64,000 bases of DNA, taken from Stenotrophomonas indicatrix (GTDB taxonomy: Bacteria; Pseudomonadota; Gammaproteobacteria; Xanthomonadales; Xanthomonadaceae). Shown piece after piece: positions 15,901 through 23,862 of the stretch. The notes beneath the pieces were generated by a model. The model ran no database searches, was not told where the DNA came from, and saw nothing but the letters and a program-made list of their open reading frames with translations. Each line of letters starts with the position of its first letter. Within the stretch, counting starts at the first letter, position 1. The position numbers and the translations under genes were made by a program. The stretch is from contig NZ_PEJS01000001.1 in the NCBI RefSeq assembly GCF_002750975.1, positions 3,844,001 to 3,908,000 on the forward strand. Direction: 5' to 3'.

Positions 15901-17903
15901 AGAAAGTCGAGCAGAAGAACCTTTTCGGAGCCGGCCTCCCGCATCTCCGGAGATTGCACAAGCAGATTCCCTGGGTGAAGATCCCCGTGGCTAAGCTGCT
16001 GGTCGTGCAATGCCGAAACCGCCTGAATAAGGGCCGCGGCGATCCGTCTGCGCGATGGAATGTCCGCCCCTGCAATAGCCTCCTGCCACTCCTTACCTGG
16101 CTCAATTCTGGTTACGACGAGGAGCCCGCCCGACTCCAGCAAGCCGAAGTCGACAAGGTGCGGGGTCGCGGTTTCACGCGACCTGACTTTTTCGGCCTTG
16201 GATCGGAATGCCGCGACACGCCGATTCAGTCCATGCGTGCCCGCGTTCGGGGCAACCTGCAGCCAAAGTTTGACCAGTACGGGCCCATCGTCAAATGCGG
16301 ATCTGTACCTGAGCACTTGTCCCGATCCAGGGTTCTCGCCGTGGCTTGGCGGGAAGTGCTGAAAAATCTGAAACTGGCCCCACCCCCGCTTTATGAAGTC
16401 GCCATCCGATATTTCGTTCCAAGTATTGATTGCCTCCTCTTTGCTCGCTGCCGCCGGCTTAACGCACTCGTTGAGAGCCGCCAACATCGCCGCAGCATTT
16501 TCAAAGCGATCAACCGGTCCCCAGGAGAGGGCGCGCTGAAGCCAAGCGCTCAGGGCGCCGTCATATGGATCATGTTTCGGGGGGATCCATTGCCAGATGC
16601 CCTGCTCGTCGCGCGGAAGATCTGACTCAGGGAAGAGAATTCGATACGCAGCGGCGGCGAGCATGAATACGTCTTGTCTAAAGGCGTCGTAAATCTCGCC
16701 CTCTACGCTCATTGCCTCTTCCGGCAATCGGACATGCGAACCCTGCAGAAAGTCTCGAACTTCGCTAATCGTTCCACGCTCCGGAAAAAAAGCCGCTGCG
16801 AGGCCAGAGATGACTACGCTTCGCTGATCTGATGCGTGCCACAGGTTGTGAAGATCGATATCACGATGCGCAACACCTAAGGCGTGCAATTCTGAAAATG
16901 GTACTAAGAGAGCCCTGACCAAGTCCAAGCGAGACTGGTGGTCGTGACCAGGCCCCAATTTGCTTAGGTACTCATCCAGGCGGCTAAAGGTTCTCCTGAG
17001 CTCGTAAAGCTCCGTAAAATCGTCAGAAACGTCACTTGTGCTGAGTGGAACCAGCGGGCGGAGTAGATATTCCTCCAGTCCTCTCTCACGGGATTTTGCG
17101 AGCGCGAACACTCGATTTTCTCGAAGAGCCACTTTTGCCCATTGTTCTTGCGTCGCGTTTCCGACGCCGAGCGACGACATGTTCCAACGCCTCATCAAAG
17201 CCAGATCATTGGCAATTTCCTGATGATGGCCTTTGAATTCCGCGAACAAGCCGAGCTTGTGCCGAAACCAAGGGGTTGGTTCAGCCGTATAGCTGTGATG
17301 GGAGAATTCCTTCGGCCTGATTCGGTTTCCGGTGAAGAACTGTTCGAAGATTGGCCGACAAGTCGCGCTATTTGGGCGTGGCTTCCCTCGGCGATCAAAC
17401 AGGTCCATGTAATTCTGTGGCGCCTCAGAAACAATCGATGAGTAATCGTTGGCTCCAGTTATTTTGATAAAATCATCAAGCGTGTGAACGAATCGACGTT
17501 CTGTTGTGGAAAGATTTTCTGGACCGGCAGTCCCACACATCACAACATGGGCTTCGACTCTGGGCGCATAGCCGAGTTTGTGTTGAAGCTCCCTTCCTAG
17601 AAGCTTGCTAATCCGAATCGCGTGGACACGCTTGATCTCATAGGGACTTTTCCCTTTTGAATAGCCGTTGAGGTACCAGCGGCCATCACTGCTCTCAAGC
17701 TTCCCAGTCCACTCCTTGAGCTCCACAAGCAATAGACGGTCATGCGTGATGATCATTGTGTCCACGTCCATGGAGCCCTCGTCATCAACAACGAGTAAAC
17801 TGGCGTAGCCGAACCAACTTTGTCTCAACGACTCCTGCATCCGCTTGACCGCTCGAACTTCGCTAGCGTGCAGTCCGTTGCCCCCAAGAATCCTTATGTC
17901 CAT
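12942..17903 (-). CDS. NERD nuclease-like / tandem kinase / UPF1-like SF1 helicase fusion
   Basis: A 1653-residue multidomain protein. Domain order: NERD domain (about 20-140; VDTMIIT then LLLVELKEW, the D...ExK-type core); a first kinase-like domain with HRDIDLHN (about 346-353) whose DFG position reads SGL, suggesting a degenerate kinase; a second kinase-like domain with HGDLHPGN (about 639-646) and LLLDFLDFG, apparently intact; a linker; then an SF1 helicase with Walker A GPPGTGKTT (about 1079), DEAA (about 1341), GDHRQLPPV, QYRM (about 1413), DTVDSYQGQE and VSLSRAQERL (about 1585). GAGGGGA five bases before ATG 17903 favours that start over ATG 17915. The mix of nuclease, kinase and helicase parts resembles antiphage machinery (PglW of BREX/Pgl has NERD plus kinase), but I know of no named system with this architecture. 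Confidence 0.88.
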   Translation of the reverse strand: MDIRILGGNGLHASEVRAVKRMQESLRQSWFGYASLLVVDDEGSMDVDTMIITHDRLLLVELKEWTGKLESSDGRWYLNGYSKGKSPYEIKRVHAIRISKLLGRELQHKLGYAPRVEAHVVMCGTAGPENLSTTERRFVHTLDDFIKITGANDYSSIVSEAPQNYMDLFDRRGKPRPNSATCRPIFEQFFTGNRIRPKEFSHHSYTAEPTPWFRHKLGLFAEFKGHHQEIANDLALMRRWNMSSLGVGNATQEQWAKVALRENRVFALAKSRERGLEEYLLRPLVPLSTSDVSDDFTELYELRRTFSRLDEYLSKLGPGHDHQSRLDLVRALLVPFSELHALGVAHRDIDLHNLWHASDQRSVVISGLAAAFFPERGTISEVRDFLQGSHVRLPEEAMSVEGEIYDAFRQDVFMLAAAAYRILFPESDLPRDEQGIWQWIPPKHDPYDGALSAWLQRALSWGPVDRFENAAAMLAALNECVKPAAASKEEAINTWNEISDGDFIKRGWGQFQIFQHFPPSHGENPGSGQVLRYRSAFDDGPVLVKLWLQVAPNAGTHGLNRRVAAFRSKAEKVRSRETATPHLVDFGLLESGGLLVVTRIEPGKEWQEAIAGADIPSRRRIAAALIQAVSALHDQQLSHGDLHPGNLLVQSPEMREAGSEKVLLLDFLDFGERTQPFNVEYGPSNPAATDGFGRDRFAVYKLVEELLAEESDEQFKQELEVGRSQPQGVPVSLSPLQFEVRRLIEEASESTEAAAPIIVPWNRLQFAGSEFTLESDGGGYHFNFKWDKRNDALLDCYVTGLNGVITFVIDPEQRQLRDVRLVTPIPLSELVSASSKSSASIERSIGLLKSNERGPGTQDLLDLILGLDPVLSLLEAKFSPSRSEVAERSEGANIQIEEIWRTLMNTEEESLLEVEVTGAIQENAVGQMRLPYRTAHGAAMDFGSDDRVLVSLKDDGNNFAILDILQTSQDELVIDVTRMDARKRVIPGTILKLESLQSKASRDRKSKAMERVLEHASAIPDLLKYFDPTASSSISPMAPRPSAERVRELYDDEDTSLNERQVEAFQQLIEQGPVGVLQGPPGTGKTTFVGAFIHYLFSEVGVRNVLLVGQSHTAVDAVATKARAMCQRHNFPLSVVRMGQERMLATPMLDAHSRAVQRQMRHSFHREYEHRIAVFSERLGIPTQLSAELASLHRTLDGLISSIVAYEAELNLAKSDKAGADLRERLPELQSQLDEVRELTSKIVRNRFPEDAASLLESENLWESTITLVASAHGVNNPIALSRLKILLSLSQEWLSVLHAGQANYDQFLVQTRQLVCGTLVGMGQKQLGVADVDFDWVIVDEAARAQASELMIPLQSGRRILLVGDHRQLPPVYESSHLRAASKALGIPPESLRQTDFERAFRVTRGVALNTQYRMVEPISDLVSDCFYKDDGVQLRTGRGESQAWCEHLAFPWNSPVTWIDSGAGPESTGDSDPSKRGKYVNPHEARLVLRLLQRLATPYKAELLKNIQSPHHPIGVITMYSAQKALLEKELSKAEWAASIRSLIRIDTVDSYQGQENPFIILSLVRDNVGETQGFMWEPSRINVSLSRAQERLAIVGAARMWRKRNKLDPLGRVLSFIEEKAALRHPGYAIVTDLPEFDFQRAVHEEDENA

Positions 17904-17953
17904 GAGTCCCCTCATTCATACGACAACCCTGGCCCAGAGGTGGCCATTAAGTA

Positions 17954-17959
17954 ATTATA
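17954..17959 (-). promoter_or_regulatory. Candidate -10 element of the helicase module
   Basis: On the - strand TATAAT is present about 50 bases upstream of ATG 17903, in an AT-rich patch. A good -35 hexamer at the usual distance is not evident. It lies at the edge of the LysR fragment, so the promoter could have been formed at the junction. Confidence 0.4.
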
Positions 17960-18204
17960 TGCCAACGAAGACGCCGCGCGATCTCGCCGGACGCCGCATC
18001 ATCAGCATCCGGCTGCCGACCTATACTCGTATCTGCGTGTGGGATTTCGAGCGAGCCGGGCTAGAGCAGAACGTGCGCGTCGAAGGACAGGTCATTTTCA
18101 ACGCCAGCCACCATATCATCGCGGCCACGCTGAATGGTCTAGATGTCGCCTTCCTGCCCGAGGACGAGTTCGCGCCTCATATCGAATCGACTGAGCTGGT
18201 GTGA
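17959..18204 (+). pseudogene. C-terminal fragment of a LysR-type transcription regulator
   Basis: 81 residues match the second half of a LysR substrate-binding domain: 'PRDL' then 'IRLPT', 'WDFERAG', 'VEGQVIFNASHH', 'AATLNGLDVAFLPED' and a closing 'PHIES' before TGA. The DNA-binding half and the first part of the effector domain are missing, and the fragment starts at the promoter region of the helicase module. It looks like a gene cut by insertion or deletion at the module's upstream border. Confidence 0.8.
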
Positions 18205-18686
18205 ATGCCAGCACTCTGGTGTCCGTCTTTTGTAGATGACACTTGTACTACCCCAGCCGAAGAAAGCTATCGCCCTCACTCCGTTGGGTGGTCGTTGCGC
18301 TGCGCGTTTAAGTCCGCTTCGGGTCGGTTGCTGCTATGTCGAGCCCACGACTGCTTCCGGCCAGAAGCGGACATCGCACCGGCCCCCACCTGGTATTCGC
18401 AAGTAGGTAGGCGGCACCTTCCGGTTCCAGCCCATGGGCGTCTAGGCAATATAGCTAGACGAGCGATGTCGCACTTGCCATGTTCCGAGCCTGACATCGG
18501 AACAACTGGCCGATGCTCCCCCATAAGTGCCAAAGCTCTTGTCCCCCAAGGAATCTCGCAGTACACGCTCCTATGCCACAATGCCAAGAACGTCTCGGGC
18601 TTTGGCGGCTTTGGCCCCAACCCCTTGGCATCTCAAACAACATCAGGCAACTCTGGTAGAGCCACCGACAACGGGTGGCCGGGCGT
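18205..18686. other. Non-coding stretch with a degraded palindromic repeat
   Basis: There is no supported gene in about 480 bases. It contains GTCCGCTTCGGGTCGG (about 18312-18327) and a CTTCCGGCCAGAAGCGGACAT element (about 18347-18374) related to the palindrome at 11151. The open frames here have no recognisable product or plausible start. The region looks like decayed sequence at the right border of the helicase module. Confidence 0.5.
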
Positions 18687-18866
18687 CGAAAACCCGATTC
18701 ACTAGACGTTGTTTACGCTTGCCAGCCGGTACCGCCACGCGTGGTGCCGGCTGGCAATCCGTCTGCCGGCTATGGCGGGCGGTGCGTGGGGGTCTTGCAC
18801 CCGCCGGGATTGTCTAGTGATCCGGTTTTCGAGCCACGCATCGTCCGCCACCTTTATCGGTGGCGG
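18687..18866 (+). other. Large nested inverted-repeat leader (candidate structured RNA)
   Basis: Outer arms CGAAAACCCGATTCACTAGAC (18687-18707) and GTCTAGTGATCCGGTTTTCG (18812-18831) can pair over almost their whole length. Inside is a near-perfect palindrome GCCAGCCGG...CCGGCTGGC (18721-18755) and a GGCGGGCGGTGC...GCACCCGCC pair. Directly after comes CCGCCACC-TTTATC-GGTGGCGG (18845-18866), terminator-like but with only a weak T-tract. The whole lies just upstream of the 118-residue gene starting at 18894, so it may be a cis-regulatory leader or a repeated mobile cassette. Confidence 0.6.
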
Positions 18867-18893
18867 CTTCTGCCTGCTTGCACGGAGCCTGCC

Positions 18894-19250
18894 ATGACCA
18901 AGCCGCACTCCCCTCCCCCACGCCCCATCCAGGAAGCGCCCTCGCCCGCCCCTGCTCTGGAACCCAACAGCCTCATCGCCATCCTGCACAGCATCGGCGC
19001 TGGTGCTGCAGCCGACGGCCAGCCCTGGCCCGAGCGCCATCACCTACGCAGCCGACAGATGGCGTTGTCCGACGCAGACTGCGCCCTCACCGGCCAGCGC
19101 ATCGTGCAGGAGATCCTGTTGGCGGCCGAGCGCACGCGCCAGAACGGTGAGCCCGACCAGTACGTGGGCGACCGGGTGATGGAGGGGCTGGTAATGGCCG
19201 ACATCGCACTCACGGCCTTCATCCACGAACGGGTGCGGCCAAGAGACTGA
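18894..19250 (+). CDS. Hypothetical protein (possibly DUF6124/DUF3077-like)
   Basis: A 118-residue soluble protein with a Pro-rich N-terminus (about 1-25) and a helical remainder ending AFIHERVRPRD. The general layout (Pro-rich start, an 'ALTGQRIVQEILLAAERT' helix, then 'VMEGLVMADIAL') is reminiscent of the DUF6124/DUF3077 group of small proteins in pseudomonads, but the match is weak. ATG 18894 is chosen; the frame is open for 73 more codons upstream through the structured leader, which I take as coincidental. Its function is unknown. Confidence 0.55.
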   Translation: MTKPHSPPPRPIQEAPSPAPALEPNSLIAILHSIGAGAAADGQPWPERHHLRSRQMALSDADCALTGQRIVQEILLAAERTRQNGEPDQYVGDRVMEGLVMADIALTAFIHERVRPRD

Positions 19251-19296
19251 GGGCACGCTTGTGGGCGTGACGTTCTGTTTTTGTGCGGAGTGATGA

Positions 19297-19800
19297 ATGA
19301 AGAAGCGTGGGCTTGCCGCGGCGGCGGTGTGCATCGTGGTGATCGGCGCGGTATGGGCGGGGTGGCCCGAGCCAGCGGGCGATCAGGTGTGGGCGTACCA
19401 GAAGCTGCAGCCAGCCGACTACCGGCAGCTGCACAGTGATGCACTCGGCTTCGTGACCGCCAAAGCAGATGAGGGCTTTGAACTGCACACGCGCTATGCC
19501 GGGGTGACGTCCTTCGAGATCCGCTGCAAGGGCGTCCTGGTGATGGACGTGGAGAATGCTCCCTCACGCGTGCTGATCCGGGTGCCCGCCGATGCACTTA
19601 CGCGGGCACCGGATATCGAGCGCCTGCGCCTCAGTTTCGAGCGATGGTTGGACTACCACCAGAGCCAGGGCGCGTTGCTGGTGCAGAGTGCAGGAACATC
19701 GTGGATCGAAGCGCTGTTTGGGCGCTTCAGTGGGGCAGTGCCTGATGAGCAGCGTTGCTTGTTGGGGACCGCGGGCCGCCCTTGGTCGCAATCCCTCTAG
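19297..19800 (+). CDS. Hypothetical membrane-anchored protein
   Basis: A 167-residue protein with a single N-terminal hydrophobic helix (about 5-22, MKKRGLAAAAVCIVVIGAVW), either an uncleaved anchor or a signal peptide. The rest is a soluble domain with two cysteines (IRCKG; RCLLG). GCGGAG lies six bases before the ATG. I recognise no family. It follows the preceding hypothetical gene by 46 bases and may be co-transcribed with it. Confidence 0.6.
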   Translation: MKKRGLAAAAVCIVVIGAVWAGWPEPAGDQVWAYQKLQPADYRQLHSDALGFVTAKADEGFELHTRYAGVTSFEIRCKGVLVMDVENAPSRVLIRVPADALTRAPDIERLRLSFERWLDYHQSQGALLVQSAGTSWIEALFGRFSGAVPDEQRCLLGTAGRPWSQSL

Positions 19801-20053
19801 CCGCTTCGCCAGCGACTCCCGACGGCAGCCCGCAGGGTGTCCGTCGCGCCATCGAGCGTTCTCTGGCCACCCTCCGCAGACCATCAGATTGGACTGCGCC
19901 GCATTAAACGAATTGCGACGCCGTCATTGATCAGATTCGCGTCCGGCCAGAGCCTGACCTCTCCGGGTACTGGACAAACCCAGCGCCCCACGTAGCAATC
20001 CTACCGTCCAGTGACGCTGGCCCGATGCTCGACCATCAGGGGCAGCGCCGACA

Positions 20054-20395
20054 TCATGGGCGGTCCGTACTGACGGAAACGGAGCCGTCTTCCCTCAGCC
20101 GGACGCCTACATACACATCTGGCGGAGGTATCCGATTGATCGACGCCCCCGCAGGAAGGATCTCCCAGCTGGTGATCGAACCGCAGACTGTTTTATGAAT
20201 CAACCTGCGACTGTCCAACCCCCGCCTGGAAAGCTCGGCAACAACCCCTTCAGGGGGGTGGCGATCAAAGCCCTTGTAGGCAGTGCAGGTCTTTCCGCTC
20301 TGACCCATGGGATACGTTGAACTCTCCACCTCGTCCCTGCACCCCAGCAGGCCCAGGACGAGCGAGAGGAGGGTTGGTATCCGAATGCATCGCAT
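20054..20395 (-). CDS. Small hypothetical lipoprotein
   Basis: A 113-residue protein with a signal peptide ending in the lipobox LLGC (Cys19), so a lipoprotein. The mature part has two further cysteines (KTCTAYKG; KTVCGSIT) likely to pair. AAAGGAG lies nine bases upstream of the ATG. No family is recognised. It is downstream of, and in the same direction as, the permease operon but separated from it by 131 bases, so membership in the peptide cluster is uncertain. Confidence 0.6.
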   Translation of the reverse strand: MRCIRIPTLLSLVLGLLGCRDEVESSTYPMGQSGKTCTAYKGFDRHPPEGVVAELSRRGLDSRRLIHKTVCGSITSWEILPAGASINRIPPPDVYVGVRLREDGSVSVSTDRP

Positions 20396-20526
20396 TGCCG
20401 GTTACTCCTTTCTTCCACTGCCGTGTTACACGCCTTGTCCATCGCAGCGCCTCCGAGTCGCCATCGCGTAGCCGTAAGGAACGGTGCTTTGGCGCGAGCA
20501 CTGGCCGGATGACAGACCCGTCCGGG

Positions 20527-21774
20527 TCAGGCGCTACGCAGGATCGCCACCGGGGCCTCTTTGGCTGCTCGTCGGGCCGGAACAAATGCTGCGGCCTGGC
20601 CCAACAGAAGCACGGTCAGTACGCCAATGGCGAGAAATGGCGCCTCGATCCTGGCCACCTCGTAGTACCGGGCCACGGCCATGTTCAGGCCGATGGCCAG
20701 TACGGTGCCGACAACAGACCCGGTGGCGGTGAGAATCAGGTTCTCCACCAGGAAGTACCGGAGGATGTCGGATTTCCGGGCGCCCAATGCGCGCCGGATA
20801 CCGATCTGACGATACCGCTTGCGAACCCAGAAGCTGGCCAGTCCGTACACGCCCGTAGCCGTTACCACCAACAGCGCCAACCCGGAGCTCAGGAACATGA
20901 TCGCCATGGTCTGATCGTGGCGGAAGTAGTCGGCGCGCAGTTCCCGGAACGAGGTGCTGCGGGCGATGGTGCGGTTTGCGTCGCGCTGCGACAAGGTCGC
21001 CTCACTGGACGCAATCACATCCGCCACTCGCCCATCCGCGGCACGGATGGCGAACATCACGCGAGGCCCGTCCGGAATCAGCGGCAGAATGAGTGACATG
21101 TCATTGTCTGCATCGGTCTTCAGAACAGGCCGGGAAAGCGTCTTGACGATGCCGACCACCTGGATGGGGTGCTGCGCATCGGCATACAGGAACTTGCCGA
21201 CTGCGCCGCCCTCCGGAAACAGCTTGTCTGCCAGTGCCTGCGAGACAACGGCCTCGCTTGCCTTGTAGAGCCCGGCATAGTCGGCGCTGGCTTCCATCGG
21301 CACGAACGCTCCCGCAGACAGGTCACGGCCGGCAACAAGGGTCAGGCCCAGCACCTTGGCGGCAGGCGACGATGCCGTATAGACAGTCGGTTCGGCCTCT
21401 ACGATGCCGGAAATGTCATTGCCTTTAAGCGGCTTGTTGGTGAACCCGGCCGACCAATTGTGCTGGGCAAGCGGAAGTGACTCTGCTGCGATTACCTGTT
21501 CGACGCCTGGTTGCTGGCGGATGGCCTCCAGGTCGGTCCTGATCGAGGCTGCAGGGTTGGCTGCTGCAGGCCCCAGGTATTCGGTCTCGATGACGCCCAG
21601 GTTCGCCTCTTCCAGGCCCGTCTTGTAGGTGAGGGTTCCCAGCCGCTCGGACAGCAGAAACGCAAGGTTCGTCACGCACGCCGTGGCAACCAGCACCTGC
21701 ACCAGGAGAATGGACGCGATGAAGCGGTTGCGGGTGAGCGCGCGGACGATAAGGGGGACTTCTGCAATGCTCAT
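20527..21774 (-). CDS. MacB/FtsX-type ABC transporter permease (second of pair)
   Basis: A 415-residue inner-membrane protein with the MacB topology: one N-terminal helix (about 18-40), a large periplasmic domain (about 40-285) and three C-terminal helices. The FtsX signature region 'VRKRYRQIGIRRALGARKSDILRYFLVENL' spans about residues 318-347 (given here by its ends: VRKRYRQIGI and YFLVENL). Its start overlaps the upstream permease stop (ATGA). No ATPase gene is adjacent, so it must borrow one or act with an unlinked NBD. In context it probably moves the mature peptide or its product across the envelope. Confidence 0.85.
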   Translation of the reverse strand: MSIAEVPLIVRALTRNRFIASILLVQVLVATACVTNLAFLLSERLGTLTYKTGLEEANLGVIETEYLGPAAANPAASIRTDLEAIRQQPGVEQVIAAESLPLAQHNWSAGFTNKPLKGNDISGIVEAEPTVYTASSPAAKVLGLTLVAGRDLSAGAFVPMEASADYAGLYKASEAVVSQALADKLFPEGGAVGKFLYADAQHPIQVVGIVKTLSRPVLKTDADNDMSLILPLIPDGPRVMFAIRAADGRVADVIASSEATLSQRDANRTIARSTSFRELRADYFRHDQTMAIMFLSSGLALLVVTATGVYGLASFWVRKRYRQIGIRRALGARKSDILRYFLVENLILTATGSVVGTVLAIGLNMAVARYYEVARIEAPFLAIGVLTVLLLGQAAAFVPARRAAKEAPVAILRSA

Positions 21775-23084
21775 TCTGACGCCTTGATCTGCATGGCCAG
21801 ACGGCCTGAGGTAGCGCGCAGCGCAGGGAAGAACGCAGCGATGACACTGGAGACACACGCCAGGCCCACGGTGAGAGCGGCCATGCTCAGATCCATGTTG
21901 GCCAGCGAGGCGTAGTCTTCCGGCTGCATCCGCACAAGGTAGAGGCCGGCCTCTGCAACGATCAACCCTACCGCCCCGCCCAAGCCGCCGATGATCAGTG
22001 CTTCAGTGCAGAGCTGATAGATGACGTCCTGCCGGCGCGCACCCAGCGCCCGACGGACCGATATTTCATGGGACCGGCGGATGAAGCGGGCGAAGATCAA
22101 GGCACTCATGTTCAGCAGGCAAACGATCAGGAACCCCAGGCACAGCGCCAGCTGCAGCTTCACCTCGTTGGGGATGATGCGATGCTCGACCAGGAAGTCC
22201 TTCAGGGACACCATCCGCGGTGCAGTTGTCCTGTCAAACCTTCCCGCCTGGTGCTGTGTACGTGCGTAGTTGCCCAGGAAGCGCTCGTACTGCTCGACAC
22301 TGGCCGCGTCAGGCAACTCGGCCCAGAACTGGACCCATGATGTGCGGGCGTCCTGCAGGCGATTGAGGGGCTTGTCACTGCTCCATGAGAAGACGCTGCT
22401 GGACACCGCCATCTGCATTTCCGCTGCAACACCAATCGGGATGAAGAAGTCTTCGCGCCCCTTGAAGACATCCTGCTGAAGGTCCGTATAGAACCGGGGG
22501 CGCGGGCTCCACGGACCGGCGACACCGACCACCCTGAATGCCTGGCCGCCAAGCCGGACGGTGGCTCCCACCAGGCCTTCACTGCCCAGACGAGCAGCCA
22601 GATCCTGGCCCAGCACGACAACCCGGGCGTGGGCAGCATCATCTTCACGCGTCCAGGCCCTGCCCTGCGCCATGGGAATGCCAAACATGGCGAACGCATC
22701 TGCAGTGACATACTGCCCCTGCGTGAAGAATGGAATCTGCACGCTGCGCTGCGCATCCACCAGCAGACGGGCAGACGCCAGCGCGGTCTGATGGGAGGCG
22801 GGGGCCTGCCGAAGCAGGTTCTGCGCATCCACCCAGGTGAGAGCCACGCGCGGGTCCATGCCCGGCCTGACGTCGTAGGACGTGGGAAGCGCGTCAATGA
22901 AGGGGTGATAGAGATGCTCGCTCCGCCCCGGCAGTGGATCCCACGTCATTGTCCGCACGACAGTCAGCATTGTCATGCTTGCGCCGATGCCCAACCCCAG
23001 CGCCAGGATCAGCGCGGCGCTCATCCCCTTGGTTTCCATAAGCCTGGTGCGGGCCAGCGCAAAGTAATAGCCGAACATATACAT
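21771..23084 (-). CDS. MacB/FtsX-type ABC transporter permease (first of pair)
   Basis: A 437-residue protein of the same family and topology as the next gene: one N-terminal helix (about 22-45), a periplasmic domain with a MacB_PCD-like GRAWTREDD...VVVLGQDLA section, and three C-terminal helices around the EISVRRALGARRQDVI coupling region. The two permeases probably form a heterodimer. MacB-type systems handle substrates already in the periplasm, which fits precursor peptides with signal-like N-termini. Either of two ATGs (23084, 23078) may be used; GAGAG precedes both. Confidence 0.85.
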   Translation of the reverse strand: MYMFGYYFALARTRLMETKGMSAALILALGLGIGASMTMLTVVRTMTWDPLPGRSEHLYHPFIDALPTSYDVRPGMDPRVALTWVDAQNLLRQAPASHQTALASARLLVDAQRSVQIPFFTQGQYVTADAFAMFGIPMAQGRAWTREDDAAHARVVVLGQDLAARLGSEGLVGATVRLGGQAFRVVGVAGPWSPRPRFYTDLQQDVFKGREDFFIPIGVAAEMQMAVSSSVFSWSSDKPLNRLQDARTSWVQFWAELPDAASVEQYERFLGNYARTQHQAGRFDRTTAPRMVSLKDFLVEHRIIPNEVKLQLALCLGFLIVCLLNMSALIFARFIRRSHEISVRRALGARRQDVIYQLCTEALIIGGLGGAVGLIVAEAGLYLVRMQPEDYASLANMDLSMAALTVGLACVSSVIAAFFPALRATSGRLAMQIKASE

Positions 23085-23088
23085 CTCT

Positions 23089-23862
23089 CTAATGCAGGAA
23101 GGTGGCCGCAGTCGGAATCACGTCCACCGGTTCAATCGAGATCCACGCTGTGCTGTTCTGCGCCCTGTCGCAGGCTTCCAGCAGATGCATCAGCCGGAAG
23201 CGCGAGCGTTGGACCATACGCAGCAGCGCGTCAATGTCCTGCTCGCTGCGATCCTTGATGAACGCCCTGGGTATCTTATTCTGATTCAGGGCGTCCACAA
23301 CGGCCTCCAGGGTCAGGTAGCTGAGCCGCTGGGTGGAGGCACTGTCGATGAAGATCGAAGCGCTTTCCGCCATGCGCGGCAGAAACGCCGCCAGCAAGGC
23401 TTGGATGCTGTCCTGGGAGTGGTTGAAGTCGGAGAAGACCATGTCTATTCCGCCGTCAAAGGCGGGGGCCTGGGCAATCTCGGCAAAGCCGATCTCCTGC
23501 CAATTGGCGACAACGTGATTCTCGACCCCGGCCCACTGGAACACGTGCTGCAGGAAAGCGGGATAGTCCTGCCCCATCTCCCGCAGTGAATCGGCAAGCG
23601 GCCCCTGCAGGCCCTCGACAAACCTGATGCCTGGCTCACTGGAGAAGTGCGAGCCATTATCGTAGGTGTGAATGACACCGCTGCCGTTCTCCCGCAATGC
23701 ACCGGCCATCCAGGCCGCAGTGACGCCAAAGCCGGTGCCCAGTTCGACCACGATGCGCGGGCGGGTCCGCTTGACCAGGCTGTACAACAGTACGCACAGG
23801 TCCTCGCTTCCGTAGACCCAGCCCATGGACTCGCGCAGCGAGCTCAGCTTCTCAAGCAGCAT
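23089..23862 (-). CDS. Class I SAM-dependent methyltransferase
   Basis: A 257-residue Rossmann-fold protein. Motif I is VVELGTGFGVTAAWMAG (about 37-53), followed by an acidic motif II-like IHTYDNGS and motif IV-like IDMVFSDFNHS. The overall order resembles the O-methyltransferase/methyltransferase_24 group. GGAGG precedes the ATG by five bases, and the start overlaps the upstream gene by 11 bases. Sitting between the unknown enzyme and the exporter of the peptide cluster, it probably methylates the precursor peptide (a carboxylate, hydroxyl or imidazole); the target is inference. Confidence 0.78.
   Translation of the reverse strand: MLLEKLSSLRESMGWVYGSEDLCVLLYSLVKRTRPRIVVELGTGFGVTAAWMAGALRENGSGVIHTYDNGSHFSSEPGIRFVEGLQGPLADSLREMGQDYPAFLQHVFQWAGVENHVVANWQEIGFAEIAQAPAFDGGIDMVFSDFNHSQDSIQALLAAFLPRMAESASIFIDSASTQRLSYLTLEAVVDALNQNKIPRAFIKDRSEQDIDALLRMVQRSRFRLMHLLEACDRAQNSTAWISIEPVDVIPTAATFLH

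Noticed and set aside
18675..18893. In-frame 73-codon extension of the 118-residue gene through the structured leader
   Set aside because: The region forms nested inverted repeats and a terminator-like hairpin, and the translated part has no domain; ATG 18894 is the more economical start.
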